A DNA stretch of 64,000 bases from Paralvinella palmiformis (lineage: Eukaryota > Annelida > Polychaeta > Terebellida > Alvinellidae): the NCBI GenBank assembly GCA_025642065.1, contig JAODUP010000119.1:909001-973000 (forward strand), given 5' to 3'. This document shows positions 1 to 12,500 of this stretch, piece after piece; the stretch's first letter is position 1; the number at the start of each line of letters is the position of its first letter. The translations under genes were made by a program, and so were the position numbers. The notes beneath the pieces were generated by a model that was not told where the DNA came from, searched no databases, and was given only the letters and a program-made list of their open reading frames with translations.

Positions 1-609
1 TTTGGAGGCCATTTGACACATTTAGTCTACTGTGTACAAAAGCGGCCGCAAAACAGCAGCATTTACATAGAACCTCTTGATAGCCTTAAAATCTGTTCAA
101 TTTTAATTTGTTTTGAATACATTGGAAAATTTGTGATCACAGAAAAACTCATCAATTCTGTAAATCATTCTGGTCATAAGAGGGAGATTGTCATTTAACA
201 GAGGTGGTCAATATATATAACTACCGTGTGTAATAGGTGTTTGCTATGCATGTGGTAGTCTGTGGAAGACTACTGAATTAACAATCAGACAAAAATGTCC
301 ATGAAACTTGAGACTGTAGAAAACAGTGAAACACTTGAGGTGCAAGTTACAAATGGTTGTTTAAAATGCAGTATCAGTGTTTTAAAGGTTAATTTTTTTT
401 ATTGATAAGTAGCTACTGATTAAAGTGAAATAGACAATAATATGTGGTGAATCAATTCTGAAGTTTGCTAAAACCTTTGGCTAAATATATTTAAAAGCTA
501 ACTGGTGCTGTTTAGTTAACCTGGGTATTTTTGACAACATTTACATGCAACATTGTCATGAAAGTGTTCACCCAAAAAACTAACATTTTGCTTAGAACAA
601 AGTTCTAAA

Positions 610-1310
610 TTGGCTTTTGTAAAGCCAACAAACTAACAGTTCTGTGCTGACCAAGTTAATGGTTATACACCCAACAATGTAGCAGTTATATACCAACAAG
701 CGGAGCATTTATATACCTCACAAATAAACCGTGATATGCCCAACAAGCTAACAGTTCTATACCTGCAAACCAATAATTATATACACCAAACAACGCAACT
801 TTTATACATCCAACAAACCAACGGTTCTATACCCAACAAACCCACAGTTATATTGTACCCAATAAATTAACTATTGTTTGTCCACCAAAGTAATAGAAAT
901 ATACCCAACACATCAACATTTATTTGCCCAACTGTCAAACAGTTCTACATGGAGCACTCTGAATTAGCAGCACAGTGTGGCTTTTGGGCACACAAGTTTA
1001 ACAATCTCACAGTCAAGGTACGACGCCTCAAGGTCTGGCCTCTTTACCGATTGACCAGTCCAGTTTGGGTGTCCCTAACAGAAACCAAAGCTCCTGCTGG
1101 CATAGCTCTCCGGGTCACTGAGACATACAAGGCCCCTCACCAAGTCAAAGAATGGATTATTAAGCGGATCCCGCAGTTATATACACAGTAAACCCAATAA
1201 ACCAACTGTTATGTATTCCAAAAAAATCAACAGTTGTTTACCCATCAAACCATGTTATAATCCTACCAAACCAACAGCTGTATATAAATAACAACACAGT
1301 TTGGCACACG
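610..1310. repeat. Degenerate minisatellite-like array (ACCAACAGTT-type units)
   Basis: The phrases CCAACAA(A/G), CAACAGTT and TATA(C/T)AC recur at irregular 25-40 base spacing on both sides of a non-repetitive block at 949-1170. Units are too diverged to give a period with confidence. Confidence 0.45.
949..1170 (+). repeat. GC-richer block of unknown origin inside the degenerate array, open in one frame
   Basis: Base composition differs from both flanks (AT-rich repeats) and one frame (874-1191) is open across it, starting MEHSELAAQCGFWAHKFNNL at the inner ATG 949. I recognise no protein family. It may be a mobile-element fragment or captured sequence. Confidence 0.35.
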
Positions 1311-3100
1311 AACAAACACCATTATTTAATCATGGCTCACTGAACACTATCAGTGGACACCTGGAACGTTCAGCAAATTTTTTTAAATAAATTTTGTTCA
1401 GTTGATTAATGGAGCACAAATCATTCAATCCTTTGTTATTTTTTCCATTATTTGATATTATGTGTGTGGCAGTCTGTTTTAGTAAAGCTTGGGTTCGATC
1501 CTTAAAAACTCAATTCTGTTTGTGTTATTGAAGAAGAGGACATTCAGATTAATGGTAGACTACACAAAGTAAATTTTGGGCATTTTTTTATTTGTCTAAC
1601 TCATGCCAGTTTACTCGATGTTTTGTTCTGTTCGAGTATTTTGCCTCGTTGTGCTTCGGGAATTGTCAATTTAAGTCTTGAAATTTGGTGGTCATTGTGT
1701 TTTTTCTCTCTCTCCAGTTTTCATAAACTTAGTTGAGCACCAGAACAAACTTGCTGTTTGATGTTTGTCATCCTCGCTTTTAGACTCTGATTGATGTAAA
1801 CCTATCACATTGTGGCAGCATTATCTCTGCTGAATGACGGGGCATTCACCCACCCCCCCCTCCATGTTGCAGTTGTCTACAGAATGGTGTTTATTTTGAT
1901 GGATTTGATGGATGACTAGTTTTAATATGACATAGCTCATATTAGGGCAGATTGACTGTCAGTTATTGATTCAAGGTGAGTGGTGATTCTAGCGGATGGG
2001 ATTTCTTTTCAATTAATCGCTGCCGGATCTTTTGTGCGCAGAGTTTTCTTCGTCATTGGTTCACGACCATTGGCCATTCAGGGTCGTGTTTTCACAGGCT
2101 TCATTGTCTGCAATTCTGTCTTGGGCATCAAAAATATGATGGAAGCAAAAAGTGGAATGTTGAAAAACAAGTCATTTCAAATGTTTTCCATTTCATAACC
2201 TGACTGGGAGTGTTAATTTGTATATTCTGGTGATTATTAATATATACGGGACACTCATAAATAAACATTTCTAAAATCCTTCAGTTATCACAAGTCTAAC
2301 CTGGATCTGTTAGTACGAGTGTCCCCTTTTGTCTTGTAAAACTTGTAGCTTTGGTATGGCAGCCTTTGTGTTCAGTCACCAGGTGGCAGCACTTTATGCC
2401 ATAGAAGACGGTACCATTGTCAGTTTAAGAGATACATAACATTCATTTAAAATATTTTACACATTCAGCAGTTGTTTCCGTCAATTAAAAAATGTACTTA
2501 GTGTAAAGTTCAATTAATTTAATAATCAACAGAATGAATCATGGACTAACAACATTCAACAGTTAATAAGTTAGTGAATATTGTTCCCAAAAAAGTTTTT
2601 AATAATTATTAATAATCAACAGAATGGAGGAGAAAAGAATTATATCTTGTGGATAAGCATATTATTTGCTCAAGTTGTTGGCCTAGATAGAAAGGAGTCT
2701 TGGGTAAACATAATTACTGACATAAAGAATCCACATTTACGGTAAATCTGGTACTAACAGAGGGCTTGCATTATTTAAGGATATTAAAGAAGGAATTGGA
2801 TGAACCAAAAAAAATCTTCAACAAAGACTTGAACAAGTTTCCAAGAGTTTTGTTGTAGCACATAGATCTGTATTATTTGCTATGCTTTGAAGGTAAAGAT
2901 AATTAAATTGTGCTTTTGATCAGACTCAGTAGTCAAATGTTTTAACACTTATTACTCTAACCTCTCTAGTTATTATAACTGTTTACAAAGATTCTGTAAT
3001 ATATGTGACAAATATGATATTTTATTTATTAAATGTTAAGTTATATGACTTTAAACAGAAGAAATGTGGGAAATATTTCCCACCAAAGATGATGGTACGA

Positions 3101-3114
3101 GTGTGTGTGTGTGT

Positions 3115-3180
<66 letters not shown>

Positions 3181-3201
3181 TGAGTGAGTGAGTGAGTGAG
3201 T
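3101..3201. repeat. Compound microsatellite (TG)n-(TA)n-(GA)n-(GTGA)n
   Basis: Four different short tandem repeats abut without spacers: TG 3101-3118, TA to about 3157, GA to about 3180, then GTGA. Confidence 0.95.
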
Positions 3202-3538
3202 TAATACTCTATGCCACGGTCCAGATGATAAAGTAGTTTTAAATTTGTTGATTTTAGCTATTCTAGTTTAAGTTAGTTTATTTAACTTGTTTTGTTTGGA
3301 CTCTGTTCAATAAGTCATATATGTTATTGTTTTTGTTATTTGTTATTTATCTCTATTTTAGTATATTTCTGTGTATTCTATCGACTGTTGTCTATCTGTT
3401 TAGGGTCAAAGGAAATATATAAACGAATAATGTATTATCTATTTCACACTTTAACATGTCCCATATGTACAGTCTGTTACTGTATACACTGGTAATGGGA
3501 ATGGGGTACAGATGGTTCATTCAGAAACTCTCTCTCTC

Positions 3539-3604
3539 TGTGTGTGTGTGTGTGGATGTGCACATGTGTGTGTGTGTGTGTGTGTGTGGATGTGCACATG
3601 TGTG
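3539..3604. repeat. (TG)n microsatellite
   Basis: Two TG tracts separated by duplicated GATGTGCACATGTGTG spacers. Confidence 0.9.
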
Positions 3605-3689
3605 ACTTTGTGAGATTATAAGTAATGAAACCTTATAACAAATAAATTTTAAATGTTGCCATTTTAAGGCAGTTTTTCTACATGTGGTT

Positions 3690-3833
3690 GACTAAATAGG
3701 CCATTAGTGACATTTAAAAGATAATGAAGCAAGTGAAAGATGAAACACCCTTCTAACATCGTCCAGGTGGGGTTCAACCCAGGTGTTATAAATCCTTGAC
3801 CAACCACGCCACCGATTAGGCCATGGAGGTACC
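3690..3833 (-). repeat. tRNA-derived SINE
   Basis: On the minus strand the head reads GGTACCTCCATGGCCTAATC (A-box region) and carries GGTTGAACCCC (B box), followed by the GTGTTTCATC-TTCATTA body seen in the copies at 42803, 53496 and 54908. Confidence 0.8.
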
Positions 3834-3849
3834 TTAAAATGAAATCTTA

Positions 3850-4727
3850 TGGATGAATAGCTTGATATTTGAAATATCTCAAGGTAAATGTTCTGAAAAG
3901 GTTCAAAGGTCCAGTTTTCCATTTTTTTTGAGTGTCAAGATCTCATGATATGGCATCGTGTATAATTTGACAAACAAACATAATGTATACACAGCTCTAC
4001 ATGGGAATTGTGCGATCTTTACATGCGTTATAAATAAAATTACAAAGCCGGTAATAAAGCATATAATACTAAATAGCACTTATTTGTTATAAATTAGTAT
4101 CATAGCTGTTAGATGACCACCCATTGTTAGCATATATACACGTACCTTATGTTACATTGAAAACTCTCGGAAAAAAACTCCATTAAGATCCTGTTAATTA
4201 CAAGCTGATATATGCAATATCCATGTTATTGAATAGCGCTATAGAGATGCATACTGGATATCGGTATACAACACAGTGTTGCTCATAAGGTGCATGAACC
4301 ATGAATATAGTTTATTGGTGAAGGACATACAATATTTCGCTCAATTTGGTTGATACCATGTAGATTATTGCTCTCTGTTTTCATACTTCATCTTCCGTAA
4401 GTAAATATTAATAAAATGACGAGACTACCCACTAGTCTGCCAGTTTGTAGATTTATCAACATTTTAGTAAGTCAATAAACCATGAATCAACTATTCCAGA
4501 TGTCTAGTTAAATATTTACATTTTGTCTATGTGGAACCCACCATGCATTTATTATATTTGACCCACCATCATGCATACAATGTTGATCATTTAGATAGTG
4601 AATGTGCATATTCTATAATACTTTTATTAATTAAAACTTTAACATTGCCCCCCCCCTCTCCCTTTCCAGTTGAGTAGCCATTCTATCATATTTTCCCAAG
4701 CAATCATCAGCGGTTATGACACTAAAT

Positions 4728-4786
<59 letters not shown>

Positions 4787-5790
4787 GTGGATAATAACTG
4801 ATAAAAGACACGTGGAAAAACTATCAATATATGGTGCCTATAATTATAAAATATTCTAGGAATCTCATATAAAAAATGTTACTCGATCATCTTCATACAC
4901 CAAAAACACATGATGAATATCAAAGTCACAGAGGATAACGGTACATCTCAGCAACACAACTAAATTTGATCAAACATGTCTCATTCCGATATACAATATT
5001 AATGATACCAGAGAACACGTATGCGCGTACGCACGCACGCATACATATTGTATAACTGCATTCATCCAAGAAAAAATACAAACTTTTGCTTCGACACCTC
5101 TATTAAGACACTCGGAGAAACTGTTCTCATAGAATAGTATCTGTGTCATGTGATCAGTTTATCTATGATAACATGTTATCTATATCCCTACATCAGCAGC
5201 CTGAGGCACTGCTATCTTCATTATTAATTTGCAATAGTACGAAGCTATGCATTTAATATATTCTCTTAGGCCTGAATAACGCTCAAACAATTGGATGAAA
5301 GCTGTCATAGCTCAGGTATGGGGCTCCCTGTCAGCTTGGTATTGATGTGGTTGGTATGAATGGTCTCTATGTAACACTCAACTGCGCTCTATTTCCTACC
5401 ATTAGCCAAGTTCCCTGTGCGTGAGCGCGCGTGTGTGACACAGGCAACAAAACATACATGCCCTGTAGTGTTTTCAGCTGGTTTATTGATTAATGTTATA
5501 CTGAGGAATGATCGCGGTGAATAGGCTCGAGGTTGTCACCAGTCGATGGTTGGAGACTAAAATTTAGAACACTATTGAAGAGGGACGCCCGATGGAAACA
5601 ATGTATGGATCATACGTATATGTGAAACAGCTTCCATTTATGATGCCAAATGTGTCTTCATTCTGTATGGTTTACGATGAGGGATGTTTCGACTGTTAAA
5701 ACATTGGTTCATATTTGTGCCACTGATCCAGATTTAATATGACGAATCATTCAAGTATGGCGTTTTATTGATGGAGTTGTTATTAGGCAT
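3850..5790. other. Intergenic DNA, no gene seen
   Basis: AT-rich with a (TA)n tract at 4730-4782 and a short GCACGC tract near 5030. No ORF of convincing length or composition. Confidence 0.5.
4730..4782. repeat. (TA)n microsatellite
   Basis: About 26 uninterrupted TA units. Confidence 0.95.
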
Positions 5791-5855
5791 AATTGTATGA
5801 AAAATGTCGTCACAATTTAAAGGCGCAGAGCTTTGGGGGTGTTTCCATCATTAAC

Positions 5856-6236
5856 ATGGAGACAGTGAAGTATATTGATGGAGAAAAGACACTCCCACAG
5901 CTATCAGTCTTTCCGGACATGGATGCTTATTCTTCTCGCTCTAAAACATCAGATAATGTATCAAATTCTGATACATTCGTCCTGTTAACTGGATACAGTG
6001 ACGTTGGCACAAATGTCGATCCAGAACTATATTCATTGGATGTTGCCGATGTGTTTGAAGACGGCGTTCTATCGGGCGACAAACGTTTTACCTATAACTC
6101 TCTTTGTGATCCGGGTGTAAGAGATAAGATCCAGAATTTGACATCAAGGGATCAGGTTGTCACACTGGTAAACAGGTCAACTAGTTGTTGTATGGAAGAA
6201 CCACGTCCAGGAATTGTCAAAGATATTGTTAACCAT
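5856..6236 (+). CDS. CROCC: Rootletin candidate alternative first exon 1a (127 codons)
   Basis: An open frame begins at ATG 5856 in a strong start context (A at -3, G at +4), with an in-frame TAA at 5790-5792 and no earlier ATG. It encodes an acidic, Ser/Asp-rich, non-coiled head starting METVKYIDGEKTLPQ and ending near PGIVKDIVNH. The frame runs 6 codons past 6236 to a stop. Splicing at GCAAGT (6237-6242) as a GC donor leaves phase 0, exactly what exon 2 needs. The overlapping GT donor at 6241 would leave phase 1 and run into a stop in exon 2. I recognise no domain. It could instead belong to an unrelated gene. Confidence 0.55.
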
Positions 6237-6492
6237 GCAAGTATATTTTACTGATACATAATTTCTTTAAAAGACCTTTAAACTCTGGATTATGGTAATT
6301 TTAAGACCGGCTTTACTTTTTAGGATTCTACACGGATTGATTTTTAGAAAAAGCATAATTGGAGATAGACTATTTAGATGGGTTTTAATATGTTTGGTTT
6401 TTAATACGTAATTCTTTTGGTGAAAATATCAACAGTTAAAAACCGTCTTGAATTAATCTTGACTCCTGATGTTTTAGTCAGGTTCATCAGTC

Positions 6493-6524
<32 letters not shown>

Positions 6525-9500
6525 TTATGACCTGTCACTGTCAGCTCTTCTACATAAAGTTGTACACAAATTGATGTAATAACTTAGATATTCTGTGTAA
6601 TACGACAAATATCACACCACAATTTAAGGTAACAAAACATTCATTGTAGCTGTTAAAATATGACGCAGTATAAAATAGTTTTATTGCTTTGACCTTATAC
6701 TGGGCTCCAGGTGTTGGATAACACGCCGAATATACGATATGGTTCGTCACTGGACTGATATAATTATTGAAAGGTATTAATTACTAGTTGAAGCTGAATA
6801 TGTTGAGCTACAATGGTCAGTTATAAGTTGACTGATAATTAATCTTTCTGGTACTTAGAACAAACCATAATTTTAAATAGTTTGCTCATAATGACTATTT
6901 CACGTTTTTATCTAACTGTTGTTCAAAATGGTTTGTAATATATAAGTTGTGGTTAGTTTTACTTTTAAGAGCTGAACGCAATAAAAATGGCCAATTTCTG
7001 TGGCTACAAAATTAACTATTTATTTAAAATCTTCACGTTGAGCAAGCCATTATTTGAGTATCACTGTGTGTGTGTGTGTGTGTGTGTGCTCACACGTGAG
7101 CAATTTCATAAGAGCACGGTTTTGTTGAAATCCATATTTTAATTTATGGAATTTCTATATCTAGGATAATGCTGTACTCCGTAGCTAGCTGATATTTTAA
7201 ATGTAATTGAATTACTTTTTGAGTGATTAAAACAGAAACAGATTCTTGTCCGCTTGTATTTGTTTACAGTTAATTTTGAAGTTCATTGCAAACGTTATAG
7301 TTCGACAATACTACCGGATCAGGTTCACAGTAACGAACTAGGTGACCTTGACGGTCTGACTGCGCCCATAATGAGCCACTTGTAGTTAGTTAGCCAATGA
7401 GCGCGAATGTCGTAGTCAGGCTGTATCCAGAGAGATCGAGTAATTATCGGATAATATCGTATCCCAGTAAAACACCGATACCTGACGTTCATTCATCTCC
7501 AAGTTATTTTATTTATTAACATTATCTCCTGTGTGTGTGTGCGCGCGCGCGCGTGTGTGTGTGTGTGTATGGCCACAGGACGACAATGTCGTGTCAACAT
7601 CTAAAAAGGTCAAGATGGCAAGTAGCCCAAGTGACGGTAGATTTCTCATTATCCTTCTCATCTTAGATGTCAGGTTTATGTTGTCTAGTTTTGAGGACGG
7701 CTGGTGTTTTTTTTTAAATGCCATTCTACGACCGGTTGGCCCGATATATATATATATATACGTCCTGCCGTCTCGATGTTGGCACGAACTGACACCCCAC
7801 CCCGGCTTATAGAGCGTGGATACCGGAGGAAAAAACCCTGCAAGTCCCATCGTATAGGTGGTAGTAAACATAATGTTGGCGGCTCAGCTGGCCATTACTG
7901 TTTATATATTGAGCGTGGATTAGGTGATTTGTGATCACACTTGTATAGGCCGATTTGCGCCAAACAGTCTTTGTACGGCTTAGAGTTAAATACACAGAAG
8001 TGCCGCCATTATTCACAAATGGCCGTGTTTGATTTGGATTTGAGTGTGGCGGGCTCGGCTTAAACAGGTACCGACCCGTCCGTCACAGGGCCGAGCTAAC
8101 GGGCCTCTCCACGCTCAACCGCCTGGCCTCCCCCCCCCCCCTCCCCACCGTTCACCGCCTCGTCATACCGTCGTCACAGGTAAAGCTTTACCTTACCTAC
8201 ACTACTATTGCTCTACTACGAGCTGTGAAAGCCTTATAGGCTAGATAATCTCCCTCATTACGCTTCGTTCTCCGTCAGTGGCGAGGCCTCGTCATAATCT
8301 ACTACCACTAGTTGGTAATCCACTCACAGTAGTACAGACCATCGGGCGACACGGACAACGCGACAAAACTTGGATCGTCTCCGACTTGAGCGCCGTCGTA
8401 GATTTGTGGCTGGATCCAAGTTTAGTTTTTTTTATATAGATAGAGCTGTCTGTGGAGATTTTCTATCTATTTTTCTGTGTGTCTCTGTGTGTATCCGGTG
8501 TGCGGAGGATCACAGGTCTCCATCCTTAGCCCGGTTTCATCACCAATCTACTGCTGCTGATTCTGGATCGTCCGTTTGGGATTCTTTTCGATTGTTCGGT
8601 GTAGTCACATCCTCCCAATGTCTTGGACGTTGCCTCGATCGGAGTTCTACAAGGCTCATAATGAGGTAAATTATTTTTATTTTCAGTTTCTTCTGTCAGT
8701 GATGAGTCTTAATGTTATTGATGTCTCTCAGCCGATGCCACATTATCAGATAATTGCTCCCCATTCTGGCATTCACTGTATCTTGTAGTAGTGATTTATA
8801 TGAGGTTTATAACAAATGTGCGAGCTTTGTGAGGGTCTATCTTTTTTTTTAGACCGACAAAACGCTAAAATCCTTTCTGATCCAAATAATTAAGGAGCAA
8901 TCGCACAAAGATTTATTGAATGCTGAAGATGTAATACAAGTTTTAATACCAAAGTCGTGTAAACGAATAATGGATTTTAACAACTTGTTAATATCAGGTC
9001 ACAGTTAGAGTTTATATGAGATGTGATGTCTTCATTTCGCAGTTAGGTATGTTATGATATAGATTTATATCAGGCACAGACCAGTTTATGATAATACATC
9101 ATAAATTTGACCAGAAAAATACAGGAGAAACGTGTTTACAAATAGTCTGACTGGTTTATTGTTCTATTTTATAGCTGATTGTCTGCTTATACTTTTTAGA
9201 AAGCATTTTTTTAACCCAATTAAATCTGATAACTGATTTGTACAAGAAAACATTATTGAGTGTAATCTTGTAAAATACAGCCATCATGTGATCAATGTAA
9301 TCAAATGGTTAGATTAAAGAAAGCGAACATTTTTATTTTAAATCATTCTAAATCCACTATCTTGAGAAATCTAACTACACAAAATAGTTATAGGCATTCT
9401 TCTGGCAGACAACATTGTTTCTTCACATCAGCTTTTGTGGCTAATAATTAAAATACTTTTGTGTTAAGTATACCGTTTCCATGACGATAAAACATTTGTT

Positions 9501-12500
9501 TTGTAATTAAAGTTCTGATCCTAATTTCACTCATTTAGACTTTCATTAGCAGTAATGATACTAGATGATCTCTAGATGTTTTGTTAATTTACGTAATGCA
9601 ATAATGAAGCTTGTTATTAGAACTGGAATATGTACATTAAATTTGCATATAAATAGTACGATTTTTATCAATGTGCTCAAGAATTGATTAGCAAATGCTT
9701 GCTTTGTTTTGCCCTAATGATAGTCATATCTGGGACATATGGCTAAGTGACCACCAAGTTGATCTAGATGGAACTTTGTTATTAATGGATGAAACATCCA
9801 ACAGACATAAGCAACACTCGTATTAAACTTTGTGACATGGATGTATGTACATTGTGCTAACAAACAAACTGCAGGAGTGCCCTTCCTAATTTGATCAGTG
9901 TGTGGATATATATTATATTATACGCACAGTACACACAGCAGACCATTGGTCATTAGAGAATGTATATATCTAAAGCGGGTCTCCTATATATATATTGATC
10001 TGTGTTCGTGTGAAGTGCAAGTTATTGATTAACCTGCCCGTTTATATAGGTTTTTCTGATGTCTTAAGAAGTGGTCAAGTGGAGTAAAATAATACCCTCC
10101 ATTGTTGATCTGAGCTACTTCGCATTAATAACATATTTCCTGTTGAGGTTCTCTTCAATCATATATTAACCAGATGTTATAATAATGGTATACCAATATT
10201 AGAGAATAACAAGCGGCTTATCTTCAGTTGGCTTGTTTATTAATGAGAAAAACAGTTTCTGTCAAACTGGTCATTGGTTAGAAACGAATGTATTTGGTGT
10301 GATTGTATGGATACATGTAGACTAAACTGTGTGTGAGCGCGTGCGTGCATCAAACATAATGTTCCTTTATGACGATTTTTTTTTTTTGTATTTGTGCAAG
10401 GAGACTCTATCAGTACAGAGTCAGCATTGTTGGTGAAACTGGCAATACGAAACTTGCGTAGTAATTTTCAGTCGTTGATATTGAAGTGTTCCCTATGACC
10501 ATGTATGGATAATTCCTAGATGCTCTTCTCTCAGATTGAAGGAATATTAACATCAGCACAACATTACAATAACAGTGTCCTTTTGTCAAAAAATTTAAGG
10601 AAATTTCTAACTACTTGAACAGCAGCGTGTCTTCTACAATAATCATTCACTGTTTATTTATTACACCCGTAGAAGTGTGTAGTTGACTATAAACCATATA
10701 CCGTAGTATTATTAAATGTGACGTAGAAGCAGAATTGTCCCGTACCTAAAGCAGGTGTGATAACTATTTATATGATTGTCTTCTGCATTACCTTTGTAGC
10801 TGATTTTGATGAGCAAATCAGATAGGTGGCCTGTGCTGTCCTGGATTTCTGATATGACTCATTCAAATGTTAAGAATAAAACAGATTGCAGATCAAGGAA
10901 GTATCTTTCTACATAAACTGTTACTTTATATGACACTTAATTAGAGTTGTTTCAGTTTTTAACAGACGTCTTAATTTAGCGGAAAGAGAGATACTTTCAT
11001 ATCAAAACCAGCAATAACCAGTTCTATAATAGGTTATTTGCTAGCATAATGAATGTCCCCCCGTTCGTGTGACCGGTCAACGCTTACACGTGGTAATGAA
11101 AATCGACAGCCAGCCACAGATAATTAGAACCATTCATCAGAAAATGGACCACAACCTTCCCCAAGTAGGTAGGTAGGTATGTTGATTATTTTTTGGTATG
11201 CGAATTAGTTGCCGCGACTGACCAAAACGCTATTGGCTGGAATGAATCACGTGTGCCGTAACGGAGCCGTTATAGGTGATCCATAATCCGGGCTCAGTTC
11301 GGGTCATTTTAGTAGATTATATCATAACAATTATGGTAGCCAGCGTCGGGATTAGGGCTCGGCTCGCTCGGCATAAAGGAGGCTGTGAAGTGAGAAGCCG
11401 AGGACAACAGCCCGGGTTGTATTATCCAGCTCGAGCAAAATATCAGATTATCGCTCTCGGAGAAAACGTTGTCCTTACAAAGCCGGCGATCTTTATCCTT
11501 AAAACAACGCAACACTTGGTTGTCAGGATGTTAAAGTCTCCGCCGACCCATTACTTTTGCTGGCGCTGGCTGGTCACTCACTTGTCGGCGTGACTTCGTT
11601 GGAACAACACAGTTCCTGACATCTGCCTGCCTGGGTTTTGACTCTAACACCACCTGGTCTAACTCTAGTCGTAACGCAGCTGTTCCGCTGTCTACTACCG
11701 ATCCGGCTTTCCGCTGTCTGGAGACGTGCCATCCCGACGATATGTCTTTAGGCTACGATGATAGCGCTTTAGGTGTTCCGGATACCGAGCTCCTCCAGGA
11801 CTTGGATCTCAGCTACGCAAAGCCCGATGCCACCGAAGGCTTTGTACACACACGAGTTACCGAAGCAAGTATTTGTTACTGAACTTTGTCTAGCACACAC
11901 GGACATACGCTCTCTGTTATAATACGTTATCCATTGTAATATCGGTAATTCACATCACAACGGACACATTCCAACGGGGATGTCTCTTTTAATGCACATC
12001 TCATTGCTGCTGAGTGTTTTTATTTTGTTCGGATAAATGTCCGTTGTACGTTAGTGCCTTTTATATACTATCTCAGCAGTTTATCGATGCTATTATTGAG
12101 TTACTTTACGGTGTCAACAACTGTGTTTATCTTAGTGGCTGTCAGATATCCGTGTGTTGTGTCTGTCAGATATCCGTGTGTTGTGTCTTCATCCAATTTT
12201 CTGTCATCCATTGCTGACCTTACTTGTTAACATTTATCTAAAACCGTTGTTGAGTTGTACTCAGTCCATATATTATGTGTTTTGGGTGGTCGACACCAAC
12301 ATCAGATAACAAGGAAGTGTTTTAGTTTTTATACACGATTATACACCCTATCCTGTAGGCGGTATTAATCAATCACTCTTGTCAGCCTCTGGACTGTTTT
12401 ATTATAGATACGGGGTATTATTTTAAGTCATGTACGGCATCGTATAGAGCTGTCAGAAATTAATTTATGTAACATGATGTCCACGTACTGTAAGTGTAAG

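Larger units (their letters stand above)
1..3100. other. Upstream AT-rich DNA with no supported gene
   Basis: All ORFs here are short and of poor composition. About 610-1310 is built of loosely repeated units around CCAACAA-ACCAACAGTT-TATAC, read as a degenerate minisatellite, interrupted by a GC-richer block at 949-1170. Nothing else was recognised. Confidence 0.5.

Noticed and set aside
9475..9488. X-box-like GTTTCCATGACGAT as a rootletin RFX site
   Set aside because: Only the left half matches well and it lies 2.3 kb from exon 1c in plain intronic DNA.
11742..11868. Exon 1c ending at the GT donor 11869 in the MSLGYDD frame
   Set aside because: This leaves phase 1 and reaches a TAG in exon 2 within 8 codons; no intermediate exon with matching phase was found. 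The GC donor or the alternative frame fits instead.
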